Assembly (NCBI RefSeq): GCF_014206975.1
Contig: NZ_JACHOU010000012.1
Coordinates: 82,802-146,801, forward strand
Length of the DNA: 64,000 nucleotides
Origin: Aminobacter aganoensis
GTDB taxonomy: Bacteria > Pseudomonadota > Alphaproteobacteria > Rhizobiales > Rhizobiaceae
Direction of reading: 5' to 3'
In this document: positions 1 through 9,565 of the stretch, piece by piece
Layout: each line of letters begins with the position of its first letter
How positions within the stretch are numbered: position 1 is the first letter of the stretch
Notes under the pieces: generated by a model
Databases searched by the model: none
What the model was told of the DNA's origin: nothing
What the model saw: only the letters and a program-made list of their open reading frames with translations
Translations under genes and position numbers: made by a program

Positions 1-24
1 TAAAGCCAACCAGAGGCGAAGAGT

Positions 25-996
25 GTGAATCGTCTGAGATTTCTGTTGGGCCGCTTGGCCCAGGGCGTGGTCGCGCTCTTTGTCATAGCCACCTTGAACT
101 TCCTGCTGATCCGCGCGGCGCCCGGCGATCCCGTCGCGGTGATGGCGGGCGAGGCAGGCGCGGTCGACAAGCGCTTCCTCGAGGCGCTGCGCATCCAGTA
201 CGGGCTCGACCAGCCGCTGTTCATGCAGTGGTGGACCTACATCTCGCGCATCGCCACCCTTGACCTCGGCTTTTCCTACCGCCAGCAGCAGACGGTCGCT
301 CAACTCATCGCCGACCGGCTGCCCGCGACGCTGCTGCTGACGTTGTGCGCCTTCATCTTTTCGCTCGTGGTGGGGATCGGGCTCGGCGTCCTAGCCAGCC
401 GGCGTCCTGGCGGCTGGATGGACAGGGTGATCGGCTTCGTCGCCCTGATCTTTTATGCCGCGCCGATGTACTGGCTGGCGTTGATGGCCGTTCTGGTTTT
501 TTCCATCCAGCTCGGCTGGCTGCCCGCTTTCGGTTACAGTTCCGTTGGAGCCAATCTTACCGGCATGGCAGCGGTGCTGGACGTCGCGAAGCACCTGATC
601 CTGCCGACGCTGGCACTCTCCTTCTTCTACATCGCCGTCTACACGCGCATGACCCGGGCCAACATGATGGCCATGGCCCAGATGGCCTTCGTCAAGACGG
701 CCCGCGCCAAGGGCGCAGCCGAATCCCGCGTCCACTTTCGCCACGTGTTGCGCAACGCCCTTCTGCCGGTGGTGACACTTGCCGGATTGCAGGCCGGCAA
801 CATGGTCGGCGGCGCGATCATGACCGAAACCGTCTTCGCCTGGCCGGGCATAGGCCGGCTGATGTTCGATGCGCTGCTGCAGCGCGACTACAACCTGCTG
901 CTGGGCGCCTTCCTCGTCGCTGCGGCGCTGGCCATCGTCTTCAACATCATCACGGACCTCATCTACACCGTGATCGATCCGAGGATTGCACTGTGA
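25..996 (+). CDS. Dipeptide/oligopeptide-type ABC transporter permease (DppB-like)
   Basis: This 323-aa inner-membrane permease has an N-terminal membrane segment followed by the family's conserved loop (RAAPGDPVA, then GLDQPL) and several more hydrophobic helices. The EAA loop lies near the C-terminal half (KTARAKGA), and the protein ends in the DPRIAL tail typical of DppB/GsiC proteins. The start is GTG with a purine-rich GAGGCGAAG stretch upstream. Its stop overlaps the next permease (GTGA). It is the first complete gene of an operon that passes into sugar-acid-type enzymes, so the substrate may not be a peptide. No binding-protein gene is visible; it probably lies left of the window, and the TAA at bases 1-3 could be its end. 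Confidence 0.9.
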   Translation: MNRLRFLLGRLAQGVVALFVIATLNFLLIRAAPGDPVAVMAGEAGAVDKRFLEALRIQYGLDQPLFMQWWTYISRIATLDLGFSYRQQQTVAQLIADRLPATLLLTLCAFIFSLVVGIGLGVLASRRPGGWMDRVIGFVALIFYAAPMYWLALMAVLVFSIQLGWLPAFGYSSVGANLTGMAAVLDVAKHLILPTLALSFFYIAVYTRMTRANMMAMAQMAFVKTARAKGAAESRVHFRHVLRNALLPVVTLAGLQAGNMVGGAIMTETVFAWPGIGRLMFDALLQRDYNLLLGAFLVAAALAIVFNIITDLIYTVIDPRIAL

Positions 997-1832
997 TCGG
1001 GAATTCCGTCCTTCGCCGCATGTTCACCCGCACGGAAGTGTGGATCGGCCTGATCATCATCTTCGGCATCGTCGCCATATCGTTGCTGGCGCCGTGGCTG
1101 TTTCCGCGCGGACCCTGGGCAATGGGCGGACGCCCCTTCCTGCCACCGATGACCGACATGCGCTTTCCCCTCGGAACCGATACGACCGGCCGCGACATTC
1201 TCGCGGGCCTGGTGTGGGGCGGCCGGGTTTCGCTGCTGATCGGGCTGGTTTCGACGGTTGTTTCGGTCGTCATCGGTGTCGTCATAGGCGCAATCGCAGG
1301 CTATGGCGGCGGCCACGTCGACAGCGCGCTGATGCGCTTTACCGAGATATTCCAGGTGGTGCCCAGCTTCGCACTGGCACTGGTGCTGGTGGCCGTGCTG
1401 CAGCCCTCGGTAGGGTCCATCGTGATGGCGATCGGCGTCGTGTCTTGGCCGCCCGTGGCACGCCTCGTGCGGGCCGAATTCCTGTCGCTGCGCAGCCGCG
1501 ATTTCGTGCTGGCGGCACGGCTCCAGGGCCAGAGCGCGTGGGCGATCATGTTCCGGCAGATACTGCCCAATGTCGCCTCTCCGATCATCGTCATGGGTTC
1601 GCTGATGGTGGCGACGGCCATCCTGCTGGAATCCAGCCTCAGCTTCCTCGGCCTTGGCGACCCCAACCAGATGAGCTGGGGTTTCATGATCGGGGCCTCG
1701 CGCACTGTCCTGCGCCAGGCATGGTGGATGGCGACCTTCCCAGGGCTGGCCATCGCCATAACCGTGCTGGCGCTGAACGTATTGGGCGAAGCGCTCAATG
1801 ACGCGCTCAACATCCATTCCCGCAACAGGTGA
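993..1832 (+). CDS. Dipeptide/oligopeptide-type ABC transporter permease (DppC-like)
   Basis: This 279-aa permease partners the preceding one. It shows an N-terminal membrane segment, the DppC hallmark FPLGTDTTGRDILAGLVWGG, and the EAA-like loop around AARLQGQSAW. I placed the start at GTG 993, which overlaps the TGA of the upstream permease in a GTGA arrangement implying translational coupling. A much longer in-frame extension upstream runs through the first permease gene in another frame and is not credible. The stop overlaps the ATPase gene in the same way, so all three transporter genes are coupled. Confidence 0.9.
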   Translation: MIGNSVLRRMFTRTEVWIGLIIIFGIVAISLLAPWLFPRGPWAMGGRPFLPPMTDMRFPLGTDTTGRDILAGLVWGGRVSLLIGLVSTVVSVVIGVVIGAIAGYGGGHVDSALMRFTEIFQVVPSFALALVLVAVLQPSVGSIVMAIGVVSWPPVARLVRAEFLSLRSRDFVLAARLQGQSAWAIMFRQILPNVASPIIVMGSLMVATAILLESSLSFLGLGDPNQMSWGFMIGASRTVLRQAWWMATFPGLAIAITVLALNVLGEALNDALNIHSRNR

Positions 1833-3466
1833 ATGCCATGTCGACCGACGCCACTCCATTGCTCGAGGTCAAGGGTCTCGGCATCTCGCTGCCCCCGGGC
1901 GCGGATCGTCCGTTCGCGGTTTCGAATGCCTCCTTCAGCCTGATGGCCGGCCGCACGGTCTGCATCGTGGGTGAATCCGGCTCGGGCAAATCCACCATCG
2001 CCGATGCCATCATGGGCCTGCTGCCGCGCCCGCATCTGGAAGCGAACGCCGGATCGATCCTGTTTGGCGGGCACGATCTTCTCAAGCTCGACAACGCGGG
2101 AATGCGCAGCCTGCGCGGGCGCGACATCGGCATGGTGTTCCAGGAACCGATGGCTGCGCTCAACCCTTTGATGAAGATCGGCGCGCAGCTTGAGGAAGTG
2201 CTGGAAATCCACCTCAGCATGCCAGCCGCCGAGCGCCGGCAACGCGCCCTGGCGGCGCTCGGCGATGTCGGGCTGCCGCGGGTGGAGGAACTCTATGAGA
2301 GCTACCCTTTCCGGCTCTCCGGCGGCCAGCGCCAGCGCGTCGTGATCGCCTGCGCGATGATGCTGGAGCCCCGCCTGCTCATCTGCGATGAGCCGACGAC
2401 GGCGCTCGACGTAACCACGCAAGCGCAGATCCTCAAGCTGATCGCCTCGCTTCGCGAGCGCCGCGGCACCGGCGTGCTTTTCATCACCCACGATTTCGGT
2501 GTCGTGTCGGAGATCGCCGACGACGTCATCGTCATGCGCAATGGCTGCATCGAGGAACAGGGACCAGCAAAAGATGTGCTGAGCAACCCATCATCGGCTT
2601 ATACGCGCCAGCTCATCGACTCCATTCCGACCGGGACGGCCGTGCCGCGCGCGACGGCAGCCACCACGCCATTGCTGGAGGTGAAGGACCTCAAGCGCAC
2701 CTACCACCTGTCTTCGGGACTGTTCAGAGCGCCCAAGAAGCTCGAGGCGCTGAAAGGGGTCAGCTTCAAGCTGGAGCGCGGTTCGACGCTCGGCATCGTC
2801 GGCGAATCCGGCTCGGGGAAATCGACCCTAGGCAGATGCGTGGTCGGGCTCGAAACGCCCGACGGCGGAGAGCTGGTCCTTGCCGATGCAGAGCGTGGCA
2901 CCCAGCGCGCGCTTTCCGGGCATCGCGGCGGACGCGTGCAAATGATCTTCCAGGACCCTTTCTCCTCCCTCAATCCAAAGATGAGCATCGGACAGTCGAT
3001 CGCAGTCGGGCCGATGACCCAGGGCGCGCCGCGCGACGCCGCGTGGCGAAGGGCCCAGCAGCTGCTGGAACTGGTGGGCATCAAGCCCGACGCCGCCGTT
3101 CGCTACCCGCATGAATTTTCCGGCGGGCAACGCCAACGTGTCGGCATCGCGCGAGCACTTGCCATGGACCCGGTCCTGATCGTCGCCGACGAACCGGTGT
3201 CGGCCCTCGACGTCTCCGTTCAGGCTCAGGTGCTCAACCTGTTCGAGGACCTGCAGAAGAAGCTCGATTTCGCCATGCTCTTCATCACCCACGACCTGCG
3301 GGTCGCTGCACGGATGTGCGACCGGATCGCAGTGATGCAAAACGGCGAGATCGTCGAGACCGGAACTGGGGCCGAGGTGCTGTCCGCACCGCGTCACGAT
3401 TACACGAAGCAGCTACTGGCGGCGATTCCCATGCTGTTCAACGAAGCGTCAACGGAGGCACCCTGA
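1829..3466 (+). CDS. Dual-domain ABC transporter ATPase (DppDF-type fusion)
   Basis: This 545-aa protein carries two complete nucleotide-binding domains in tandem. Domain 1 has Walker A GESGSGKST near residue 48, signature LSGGQ near 163 and Walker B LLICDEPT near 183. Domain 2 repeats Walker A near 325 and has FSGGQRQRV and VADEP motifs further on. Peptide-type transporters often use two separate ATPases; here they are fused, as in GsiA. The start may be GTG 1829 (overlapping the permease stop) or ATG 1838. It would energise import through the two upstream permeases. The next gene follows almost directly. Confidence 0.9.
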   Translation: MNAMSTDATPLLEVKGLGISLPPGADRPFAVSNASFSLMAGRTVCIVGESGSGKSTIADAIMGLLPRPHLEANAGSILFGGHDLLKLDNAGMRSLRGRDIGMVFQEPMAALNPLMKIGAQLEEVLEIHLSMPAAERRQRALAALGDVGLPRVEELYESYPFRLSGGQRQRVVIACAMMLEPRLLICDEPTTALDVTTQAQILKLIASLRERRGTGVLFITHDFGVVSEIADDVIVMRNGCIEEQGPAKDVLSNPSSAYTRQLIDSIPTGTAVPRATAATTPLLEVKDLKRTYHLSSGLFRAPKKLEALKGVSFKLERGSTLGIVGESGSGKSTLGRCVVGLETPDGGELVLADAERGTQRALSGHRGGRVQMIFQDPFSSLNPKMSIGQSIAVGPMTQGAPRDAAWRRAQQLLELVGIKPDAAVRYPHEFSGGQRQRVGIARALAMDPVLIVADEPVSALDVSVQAQVLNLFEDLQKKLDFAMLFITHDLRVAARMCDRIAVMQNGEIVETGTGAEVLSAPRHDYTKQLLAAIPMLFNEASTEAP

Positions 3467-3467
3467 C

Positions 3468-3755
3468 ATGCCGGTTACGGCCATTCTCATCCGCGCACAG
3501 GACCATGTCGCAACGCTCACCGGATCCGTCGCGGCCGGCAACATCGTGCTGATCACCGGCCAGGGCGAAACGCGCGAGATTGCCGCGCTCGGCGACATGC
3601 CCGCCGGCCACAAGCTGGCCGTTCGGCCTGTCCGGCAATACGACCAGATTCTGAAATATGGCGAAGTCATTGGCGAGGCCACCCAAGACATTGCCGAGGG
3701 CGAGCATGTTCATATCCACAATTGCTGGGGCGTGAAGGCCCGGCGTCGTTCGTGA
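3468..3755 (+). CDS. UxaA-family small subunit (SAF domain)
   Basis: This 95-aa protein resembles the stand-alone SAF domain of UxaA (altronate/galactarate dehydratase) small subunits. Its ending, EGEHVHIHNCWG, matches the family's conserved GxHVHxHN motif. It starts 1 bp after the transporter ATPase stop and is followed 19 bp later by the large subunit, with a GGAAGGAG Shine-Dalgarno in the gap. In this family the small and large subunits together dehydrate a sugar acid, but many members have unassigned substrates, so the exact reaction is inferred only at family level. Confidence 0.85.
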   Translation: MPVTAILIRAQDHVATLTGSVAAGNIVLITGQGETREIAALGDMPAGHKLAVRPVRQYDQILKYGEVIGEATQDIAEGEHVHIHNCWGVKARRRS

Positions 3756-3774
3756 GGTTGGAAGGAGTTCGGCT

Positions 3775-4983
3775 ATGAAGTTCCAGGGTTATCGCCGGCC
3801 TGACGGCCGGATCGGCATACGAAACCACGTTCTGGTGATCCCTACGGTGGCTTGCGTCAATCGCGTGGCGATGGACATTTCCAACCGCACCGGCGCCGCG
3901 ACATTCATGCATCCCTATGGCTGTACGTTCGATGCCGAGGAGAACCGGACCACCGAGGAGGCCTTCATCGGCCACGGGCTGCATCCGAACGTGGGCGCCG
4001 TGCTGGTGGTGAGCCTCGGCTGCGAAACGGCATCCGGATCGAAAGTGTTCGATGCGATCAAGGCCTCGGGGCGCCCGGTCGAGCGGCTCGTCGTCCAGAA
4101 GTCCGGCGGCTCGCGCACAACGTCCGAAACGGGCGTCGAGATCGTTGAACGCATGAAGGGCGAGCTGGCGTCGCAACCGACGGAAGAGGGCGATCTTTCC
4201 GAGCTCATCATCGCTCTCGAATGCGGCTCGTCCGACGCCTTTTCGGGGCTCACCGCCAACCCTGCCGTTGGCGAAGCAGCCGACATCATCGTCGACGCCG
4301 GGGGAACCGTGATCCTGTCGGAACTCACCGAAATGGTCGGGGCCGAAAGCGTTCTCTATCGCCGGGGCAAAACGCCTGAAGTGCGTGACGAGCTGCTCCG
4401 CCGCATCAAGGCCTACGAAATCGAACTGTCGATGACCACCGAGGACGACAGCGGCGTGTTCATTTCGCCCGGGAACATCGAGGGTGGCCTGACCACGATC
4501 GAGGAAAAGTCGCTCGGCTGCATCTACAAGGCCGGCACGCGTCCGATCACCGAGGTTGTCGATTATGGCCAGGCGCCCCGCGAGAAGGGCGTGATCATCA
4601 TGGACACGCCCGGCTACGACATATCGTCGGTCACCGGCAAGATCATCGGCGGCGCGCACATGGTGCTGTTCACCACCGGCAAGGGCACGCCCTCCGGCTC
4701 GGCCATCGCACCGGTGCTGAAGGTCAGCTCCAACAACCGTGTCTTCCGCGAAATGCCGGACGACATCGACATCAGCGCCGGCGACATACTGGAAGGCACG
4801 AAATCGCTGCGCCAGGTCGGGGAGGAACTTGTCGACCTGGTGATGCGCACCGCGCACGGCGAGAAGGGCAAAGCCGAATACTTCCAGATCCAGGAGTTCG
4901 CCATCCCGAATGTCAGCGTGCTGCGCAAGGAAGTCATCCATGCCGAGATGATCAAGCGCAACGACCTGGGCTTCATGCAATGA
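3775..4983 (+). CDS. UxaA-family large subunit (altronate dehydratase-like hydro-lyase)
   Basis: This 402-aa protein fits the catalytic C-terminal part of UxaA/GarD dehydratases. The start FQGYRRPDGRIGIRNHVLVI is characteristic, as are the CxF-type loop MHPYGCTF, the GCETASG segment and ECGSSDAFSGLTANPAVG. Conserved cysteines are present in each of these. It should pair with the 95-aa SAF subunit just upstream. The stop overlaps the start of the next gene (ATGA-type), so translation is coupled. The neighbouring UxuA-like gene and FAH hydrolase support a sugar-acid or related hydroxy-acid pathway. The true substrate is unknown. Confidence 0.87.
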   Translation: MKFQGYRRPDGRIGIRNHVLVIPTVACVNRVAMDISNRTGAATFMHPYGCTFDAEENRTTEEAFIGHGLHPNVGAVLVVSLGCETASGSKVFDAIKASGRPVERLVVQKSGGSRTTSETGVEIVERMKGELASQPTEEGDLSELIIALECGSSDAFSGLTANPAVGEAADIIVDAGGTVILSELTEMVGAESVLYRRGKTPEVRDELLRRIKAYEIELSMTTEDDSGVFISPGNIEGGLTTIEEKSLGCIYKAGTRPITEVVDYGQAPREKGVIIMDTPGYDISSVTGKIIGGAHMVLFTTGKGTPSGSAIAPVLKVSSNNRVFREMPDDIDISAGDILEGTKSLRQVGEELVDLVMRTAHGEKGKAEYFQIQEFAIPNVSVLRKEVIHAEMIKRNDLGFMQ

Positions 4984-5792
4984 AGCTGGCCTACATGTAT
5001 GCCACGCCGGAAGTGGCGCCTGCACATGTCACCGCAATCCAGGGCGACGCCTCCGCCACTTTCGCCAGGATCAGGGAACTGGGCTATGAAGGCGTCGAGC
5101 TTCTCGTCCGCGATCCGCGCGCCATCGACCATGGATTGATCGAGCGACAGCTCGCCGAGGCAGGTCTCGCCATGCCGGCCATCTGCACCGGTGAAGTCTA
5201 CGGCGAGGACAAGCTCTCCCTTGCCGACCCCGATCCGGCACGCCGGGCCGAGACGCTCGAGCGAATGATCGCCGCCATGGACCTCGCGGCACGCTTCGGC
5301 GCCATGGTCAATGTCGGGCGCATGCGCGGCCGCTATCTCGATGGGATTGCACGCAGCCAGACCGAGGCTTGGATCGTCGAGGGCATGCACGCCGCCGCTG
5401 ACGCGCGCCCAGATACCCGCATCGTGCTCGAGCCCGTCAACCATCAGTATGCAAACTTTTTGATGGGCACGGCCGAAGCGGTGCGCTTCGTACGAGGCCT
5501 TGAGCGGGCGAACATCGGGCTGATGCTCGATCTGGCCCACATCACCATTGAAGGCGAGGTCCACCGCGAGAGCCTAGCCGAAGCCGGCGACCTCTTCTGG
5601 CACTACCATGTCTGCGACAGCGACCGCCGGGCTGTCGGCCTTGGCGAATGGGATATTGCGGCCGCGCTGAACGATCTCGACACGATCGGCTACGACGGCT
5701 GGATAACTGCCGAGCATTTCCAGGTTCCCGATGCCGGAACGGCGATGGCGCAGTCCATCCGCTGGCTCAATGAACATTACGACAAATACTGA
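4980..5792 (+). CDS. Sugar phosphate isomerase/epimerase-like TIM barrel
   Basis: This 270-aa protein is a xylose-isomerase-like (AP endonuclease family 2) TIM barrel. Visible signatures are LGYEGVELLVRDP near the N-terminus, RIVLEPVN in the middle, and the metal-site-like segments MLDLAHI, HYHVCDSDR and GWITAEHFQ. The E, D and H residues in these segments are the likely divalent-metal ligands. It overlaps the UxaA large subunit by 4 bp and is followed 17 bp later by an FAH-family gene, so it belongs to the same catabolic operon. Isomerase, epimerase and dehydratase activities all occur in this fold. Confidence 0.85.
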   Translation: MKLAYMYATPEVAPAHVTAIQGDASATFARIRELGYEGVELLVRDPRAIDHGLIERQLAEAGLAMPAICTGEVYGEDKLSLADPDPARRAETLERMIAAMDLAARFGAMVNVGRMRGRYLDGIARSQTEAWIVEGMHAAADARPDTRIVLEPVNHQYANFLMGTAEAVRFVRGLERANIGLMLDLAHITIEGEVHRESLAEAGDLFWHYHVCDSDRRAVGLGEWDIAAALNDLDTIGYDGWITAEHFQVPDAGTAMAQSIRWLNEHYDKY

Positions 5793-5809
5793 CCCACACG
5801 GACATAGTC

Positions 5810-6562
5810 ATGAAAATCGTACGCTTTGCCCATAACAGCGCCGAGCATTGGGGCCTTGTCGAAGACGACAAGGTGCGAGCGCTGCCCGACGGTCCCTTCG
5901 GCGAGATCACGCCGGCGCCGGATGCCCTGCCGCTAGATGCGGTAAAGCTGCTTGCCCCGGTGAAGCCGGGCAAGCTTGTCTGCGTCGGGCTCAACTACGT
6001 CCTGCACGCCCGTGAATCCGGCCTGCCGCTTCCCGACGAACCGATGCTGTTCATGTGCTCGCCGCAGGCCATCATCGGCCCCGGCGAGGCAATCGTTCTC
6101 AACAGCCACGAACAGCGCGTCGAATTCGAGGCCGAACTTGCCATCGTCATCAAGAAGCGCGCACGCAACGTTCCCGCAGCAGAGGCGGCCTCGGTCGTCC
6201 TGGGCTACACCTGCGCCAACGACGTTTCGAACCGCGATCTCCAGCTCAAGGACAAGCAATTCACGCGGGCCAAGTCGTTCGACACCTACAAGCCCGTGGG
6301 ACCCTGGATCGAAACGGAGCTGACCCCGGATGTCCTGAGCATCCGCCTGCTCCAGAACGGAGTGATCCGTCAGGATTCCACCACTGCAGACATGATCTTC
6401 CCGACGTCCTTCATCATCGAGTTCGTCAGCTCGATCATGACGCTGGAGGCAGGTGACGTCATCATCACCGGCACGCCGTCCGGCGTCGGCCCGATGAAGT
6501 CCGGCGACCGCATCGAAGTCGAAATCGCAGGAATCGGAAAGCTGGAAAATACGGTCCAATGA
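5810..6562 (+). CDS. Fumarylacetoacetate hydrolase (FAH) family protein
   Basis: This 250-aa protein has the FAH/HpcE fold. The motif KLVCVGLNYVLHARESG is followed by metal-binding EFEAELAIVI, then YTCANDVSNRDLQ, KSFDTYKPVGPW and a C-terminal GDVIITGTPSGVGP. The glutamates in EFEAELA and the aspartate of NDVS are the expected divalent-metal ligands. FAH members hydrolyse or decarboxylate beta-diketo acids, and several act on keto-deoxy sugar acids, which suits the dehydratases in this operon. It is the last gene before a regulator on the other strand. Confidence 0.88.
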   Translation: MKIVRFAHNSAEHWGLVEDDKVRALPDGPFGEITPAPDALPLDAVKLLAPVKPGKLVCVGLNYVLHARESGLPLPDEPMLFMCSPQAIIGPGEAIVLNSHEQRVEFEAELAIVIKKRARNVPAAEAASVVLGYTCANDVSNRDLQLKDKQFTRAKSFDTYKPVGPWIETELTPDVLSIRLLQNGVIRQDSTTADMIFPTSFIIEFVSSIMTLEAGDVIITGTPSGVGPMKSGDRIEVEIAGIGKLENTVQ

Positions 6563-6597
6563 GCGTCGCGCAGAGGGCTGGCTGGCACGTATCCGCG

Positions 6598-8196
6598 TCA
6601 GCTCTCTGCGTTCGTCAGCAGCGGAAGCAGTTGCAGGGCCGCGTAGAGGCGAAGCCGCGTGTCGGTCCTGAAATCGGTCAGGTTGAGAACCGCGCGGCAC
6701 CGCTCGAGTCGCTGGCGCACCGTGTTGACGTGGAGCCCCAGAAGCTCCGCGGTTCGGGGCATGCTTTCATCCTCGCGCAGCCATACCTTCAACGTTTCCA
6801 TCAGTGTCGTTCCCTGCTCGCCCATGGCCAGCAGCGGTTCGAGCAGCCGCAGGAAGCCCGGGCGGCTTTCCTCGATGACGGCGGGATGCGCAAGCAGCCG
6901 CAGCAACAGCATGTCCTCGTGCCGGCTGATGCGATTGAAGCCGTTCAGCCTGACTCCGAAGGTCATCGCCTGGTTGGCTTCGTGCCGCAATGTGGCCGCG
7001 TCGGACAGGGCGGCCGGTCCGGACTGGCCAAGGCCATAGAGAAAGCCGGGTGCGTGTTCGAGTTGCCGCTCGAAGACCTGATGCAATTCGCGCAGCACGG
7101 CTTCGCTGGAACGGGGATCGAGCCCCGGGGCTGGCACGGCAATGACGTACTCGCCGCCACTCTCCTCCTCACGCAACAGGGCCTTGTGGCGTCGCGAAAA
7201 TTGGCGCAGGCGCAGCGTGAGCAGCGCGCCATCGAGCGTATCGGCATCAAAGATGCGGACGACCACCGCATGCCATCCATGTGCCGGAGGCAGCGCCTTG
7301 GCAATCAGGACATTCCTGGCTTCGCGCGAAAGCATCGGATCAAGGAGATCACCGAGCAATTTCGCATTGCTCGCCAGACTTGCGCGCATGCCGGCGTTGG
7401 CGTCGACCAGCGTTTGCAGGAGGTGTACGGAGAGGCGCAAGCACTCGAGGTCGGGCTCGGACGCGCTCTGTTCGCGCTCGACGACAGCCACCATGCCGCC
7501 GCCATTCGCCCCCATGCCCGAACGCGCGACGGCAACTTTCGTGCCGCCGACCGTCATGCGCAGGGGCATGTCGTCCGGTTGGGCACCCGTCGCCGCACCT
7601 TCGATGAGTGCTTCCGCCAGCGTTTCGGCCTCCGCCGCCGTAACCCCCCGGCTTTCAAGCTGAAAGCCCGCTTCAGTTTCAAGGGCAAGCACCACCGGCA
7701 GATTGACGAAGCCGGCCACCAGTTCGAACAGCTCGCGCAACGAACCGATTCCCGTCCGATGCTGGGAAAAGGCACGGTAGATGGCGCTGAGATAGGCCGC
7801 TTCCTTGCCCTGCTGCTGTCCGCCATGGGAAAAGACCCTGCCGATCAGGTCGCTCCACGCCAGCGGCCCCGGCAAGGAAATGATCGGAAATCCAAGCTCT
7901 TCTGCGCGCCTGCAGGCATTGTCGGGAAGCTCGCGCAGATACCTTGTCAGCTTGACGCCGAGACCCGCCGCATTGCGTGCCGCAAGTTGCTCGATCAGGG
8001 ACACCAGCGCATCCGGGCTTTGCTGTACAGGATAGGTGCTGGTGACGACGAATTCATGCGGCTTCACCCAGTTCACTGCGTCAGGCGCATCGATGACGGT
8101 GACCGACCGGATGTCGACGGACAGGGAGCCGGAGCCAGCGATCACCGTGTGACCGGACAGGATGTCCCAATCCAGGATTTCAAGCAGACTCAGCAT
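6598..8196 (-). CDS. PucR-family transcriptional regulator
   Basis: This 532-aa regulator begins MLSLLEILDWDILSGHTVIAG, matching the N-terminal PucR domain. It ends with a PucR C-terminal helix-turn-helix (LLGLHVNTVRQRLERCRAVL). I placed the start at ATG 8196, because the longer frame upstream runs into the divergent gene's coding region and shows no family similarity. It converges on the FAH operon and is divergent from the UxuA-like gene, with about 100 bp between their starts, so it is the natural candidate to control one or both. Such regulators respond to small metabolites; the effector here is unknown. Confidence 0.87.
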   Translation of the reverse strand: MLSLLEILDWDILSGHTVIAGSGSLSVDIRSVTVIDAPDAVNWVKPHEFVVTSTYPVQQSPDALVSLIEQLAARNAAGLGVKLTRYLRELPDNACRRAEELGFPIISLPGPLAWSDLIGRVFSHGGQQQGKEAAYLSAIYRAFSQHRTGIGSLRELFELVAGFVNLPVVLALETEAGFQLESRGVTAAEAETLAEALIEGAATGAQPDDMPLRMTVGGTKVAVARSGMGANGGGMVAVVEREQSASEPDLECLRLSVHLLQTLVDANAGMRASLASNAKLLGDLLDPMLSREARNVLIAKALPPAHGWHAVVVRIFDADTLDGALLTLRLRQFSRRHKALLREEESGGEYVIAVPAPGLDPRSSEAVLRELHQVFERQLEHAPGFLYGLGQSGPAALSDAATLRHEANQAMTFGVRLNGFNRISRHEDMLLLRLLAHPAVIEESRPGFLRLLEPLLAMGEQGTTLMETLKVWLREDESMPRTAELLGLHVNTVRQRLERCRAVLNLTDFRTDTRLRLYAALQLLPLLTNAES

Positions 8197-8294
8197 CGGG
8201 ACTCGGGAAGGAGGGCTTCGGGCATGTGTTCCATGGTGCAACGTTGTCCTTTCAAGAGCTCCATAAGTCCATCGCAAACAAGGGAAAGAATTCG

Positions 8295-9497
8295 ATGCGT
8301 GCAACATGGCGATGGTTCGGTCCACAGGATCCGATGACGATCGACTGGATACGCCAGTCGGGCGTGACCAGTGTCGAGGCCAGCCTGTCCCAACTGCCAC
8401 CGGGATGTGTGTGGGAGGCCGAAGCCATCGACACGCTGAAGAAGCTCGTGCAGGCCACTCCCCCCGGGCAGACGCCGCTCGCATGGGACACGCTTGGCGG
8501 CATTGCCATTGCCGACGACATCAAGCTGGGCCGCAAGGACAGTGCGAGGCTGACCGCTAATTTCCAGGAGACGGTGCGTCGGCTGGCGCAGGCGGGGGTG
8601 CGCCGCATCAATTTCACCGTGATGCCGCTGCTCGACTGGGTTCGGACGGGGCTCAGCACGAGGCTTGAAAGCGGGGCGGAGGCATTGGGCTTCGATACCG
8701 TCGATTTCGCCGTGTTCGACGTCCATCTGGTCAAGCGCCCGGGAGCAGAGGAGGAACTCGATCCCTGGCTGGCCGAAGCGGCCCGCCGCCGTCATGCCGA
8801 AACGCCGGCGCAGCGATGGCAGGAGTTGCTCACAATGCTTACACGCGGCCTGCCCGGCGGGCCCGGGCAATATGCAAACGGCGAGTTTCATTCACTGCTC
8901 GGCGCCTACCAAAAACTGGGCACCGAAGCCTATCGGCAGAACCTGATCGATTTTCTCGGCGAGGTGGCACGCACCTGCGAAGAGGAGGGAGCGGTGTTCG
9001 CCATCCATCCCGACGATCCGCCAATCCCGCTGTGCGGCCTGCCGCGCATTGCAAGCACGCTGGACGATTTTGCAAAAATCTTCGAGGGCGTGTCGTCGCC
9101 GCGCGCAGGCATGATCTTCTGCTCGGGCTCGCTCGCCAGCAGGCGCGGCAACGTGCTGGCCGACTTCATCGACCGTTTCGGTTCACGCATCTTTTATGCC
9201 CATCCCAGGCGCATACGCTTCCGGGACGAATTCGGCAGCTTCACCGAAGCCGAGCATCTGGGCGGCACAGCTGCATTCGACCTCCACGATGTTCTGGACC
9301 TTCTGATGGCGGAGGAAGCGCGACGGCGCAGTCAAGGCGTGGTCGACTGGGAGATACCCTATCGTGCGGACCACGCCTGCCGGATCCTCTACGATCAGGA
9401 AAGGGCGGATTTCGTCCCGGGGTACACGCCCATCGGACTCGTCAAGGCAACTGCAGAACTGCGTGGAATGATCCACGCGATCGGCAAGCGTTCCTGA
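8295..9497 (+). CDS. Mannonate dehydratase-like protein (UxuA family)
   Basis: This 400-aa protein starts MRATWRWFGPQDPM, very close to the usual UxuA opening. It carries the metal-site segments FAIHPDDPP and MIFCSGS and a GSRIFYAHPRRI strand ending in the FxEAEH-like region. UxuA removes water from D-mannonate in hexuronate catabolism. The ATG at 8295 has a GGGAAAGAA Shine-Dalgarno. Several changes from classical UxuA are visible, for example ARPR-type substitutions around residue 290, so a related aldonate substrate is possible. It is divergent from the PucR regulator and stands as a single gene. Confidence 0.8.
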   Translation: MRATWRWFGPQDPMTIDWIRQSGVTSVEASLSQLPPGCVWEAEAIDTLKKLVQATPPGQTPLAWDTLGGIAIADDIKLGRKDSARLTANFQETVRRLAQAGVRRINFTVMPLLDWVRTGLSTRLESGAEALGFDTVDFAVFDVHLVKRPGAEEELDPWLAEAARRRHAETPAQRWQELLTMLTRGLPGGPGQYANGEFHSLLGAYQKLGTEAYRQNLIDFLGEVARTCEEEGAVFAIHPDDPPIPLCGLPRIASTLDDFAKIFEGVSSPRAGMIFCSGSLASRRGNVLADFIDRFGSRIFYAHPRRIRFRDEFGSFTEAEHLGGTAAFDLHDVLDLLMAEEARRRSQGVVDWEIPYRADHACRILYDQERADFVPGYTPIGLVKATAELRGMIHAIGKRS

Positions 9498-9565
9498 AAA
9501 GCTTCCACTGAACCTGCCGCGGGCGAGGAACAAGCGGCGCTCGCAATTTTCTCCGAAAAATGCGC

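Noticed and set aside
345..992. Long N-terminal extension of the second Dpp-type permease
   Set aside because: It runs inside the first permease in another frame; the GTG at 993 gives a normal-length protein with GTGA coupling.
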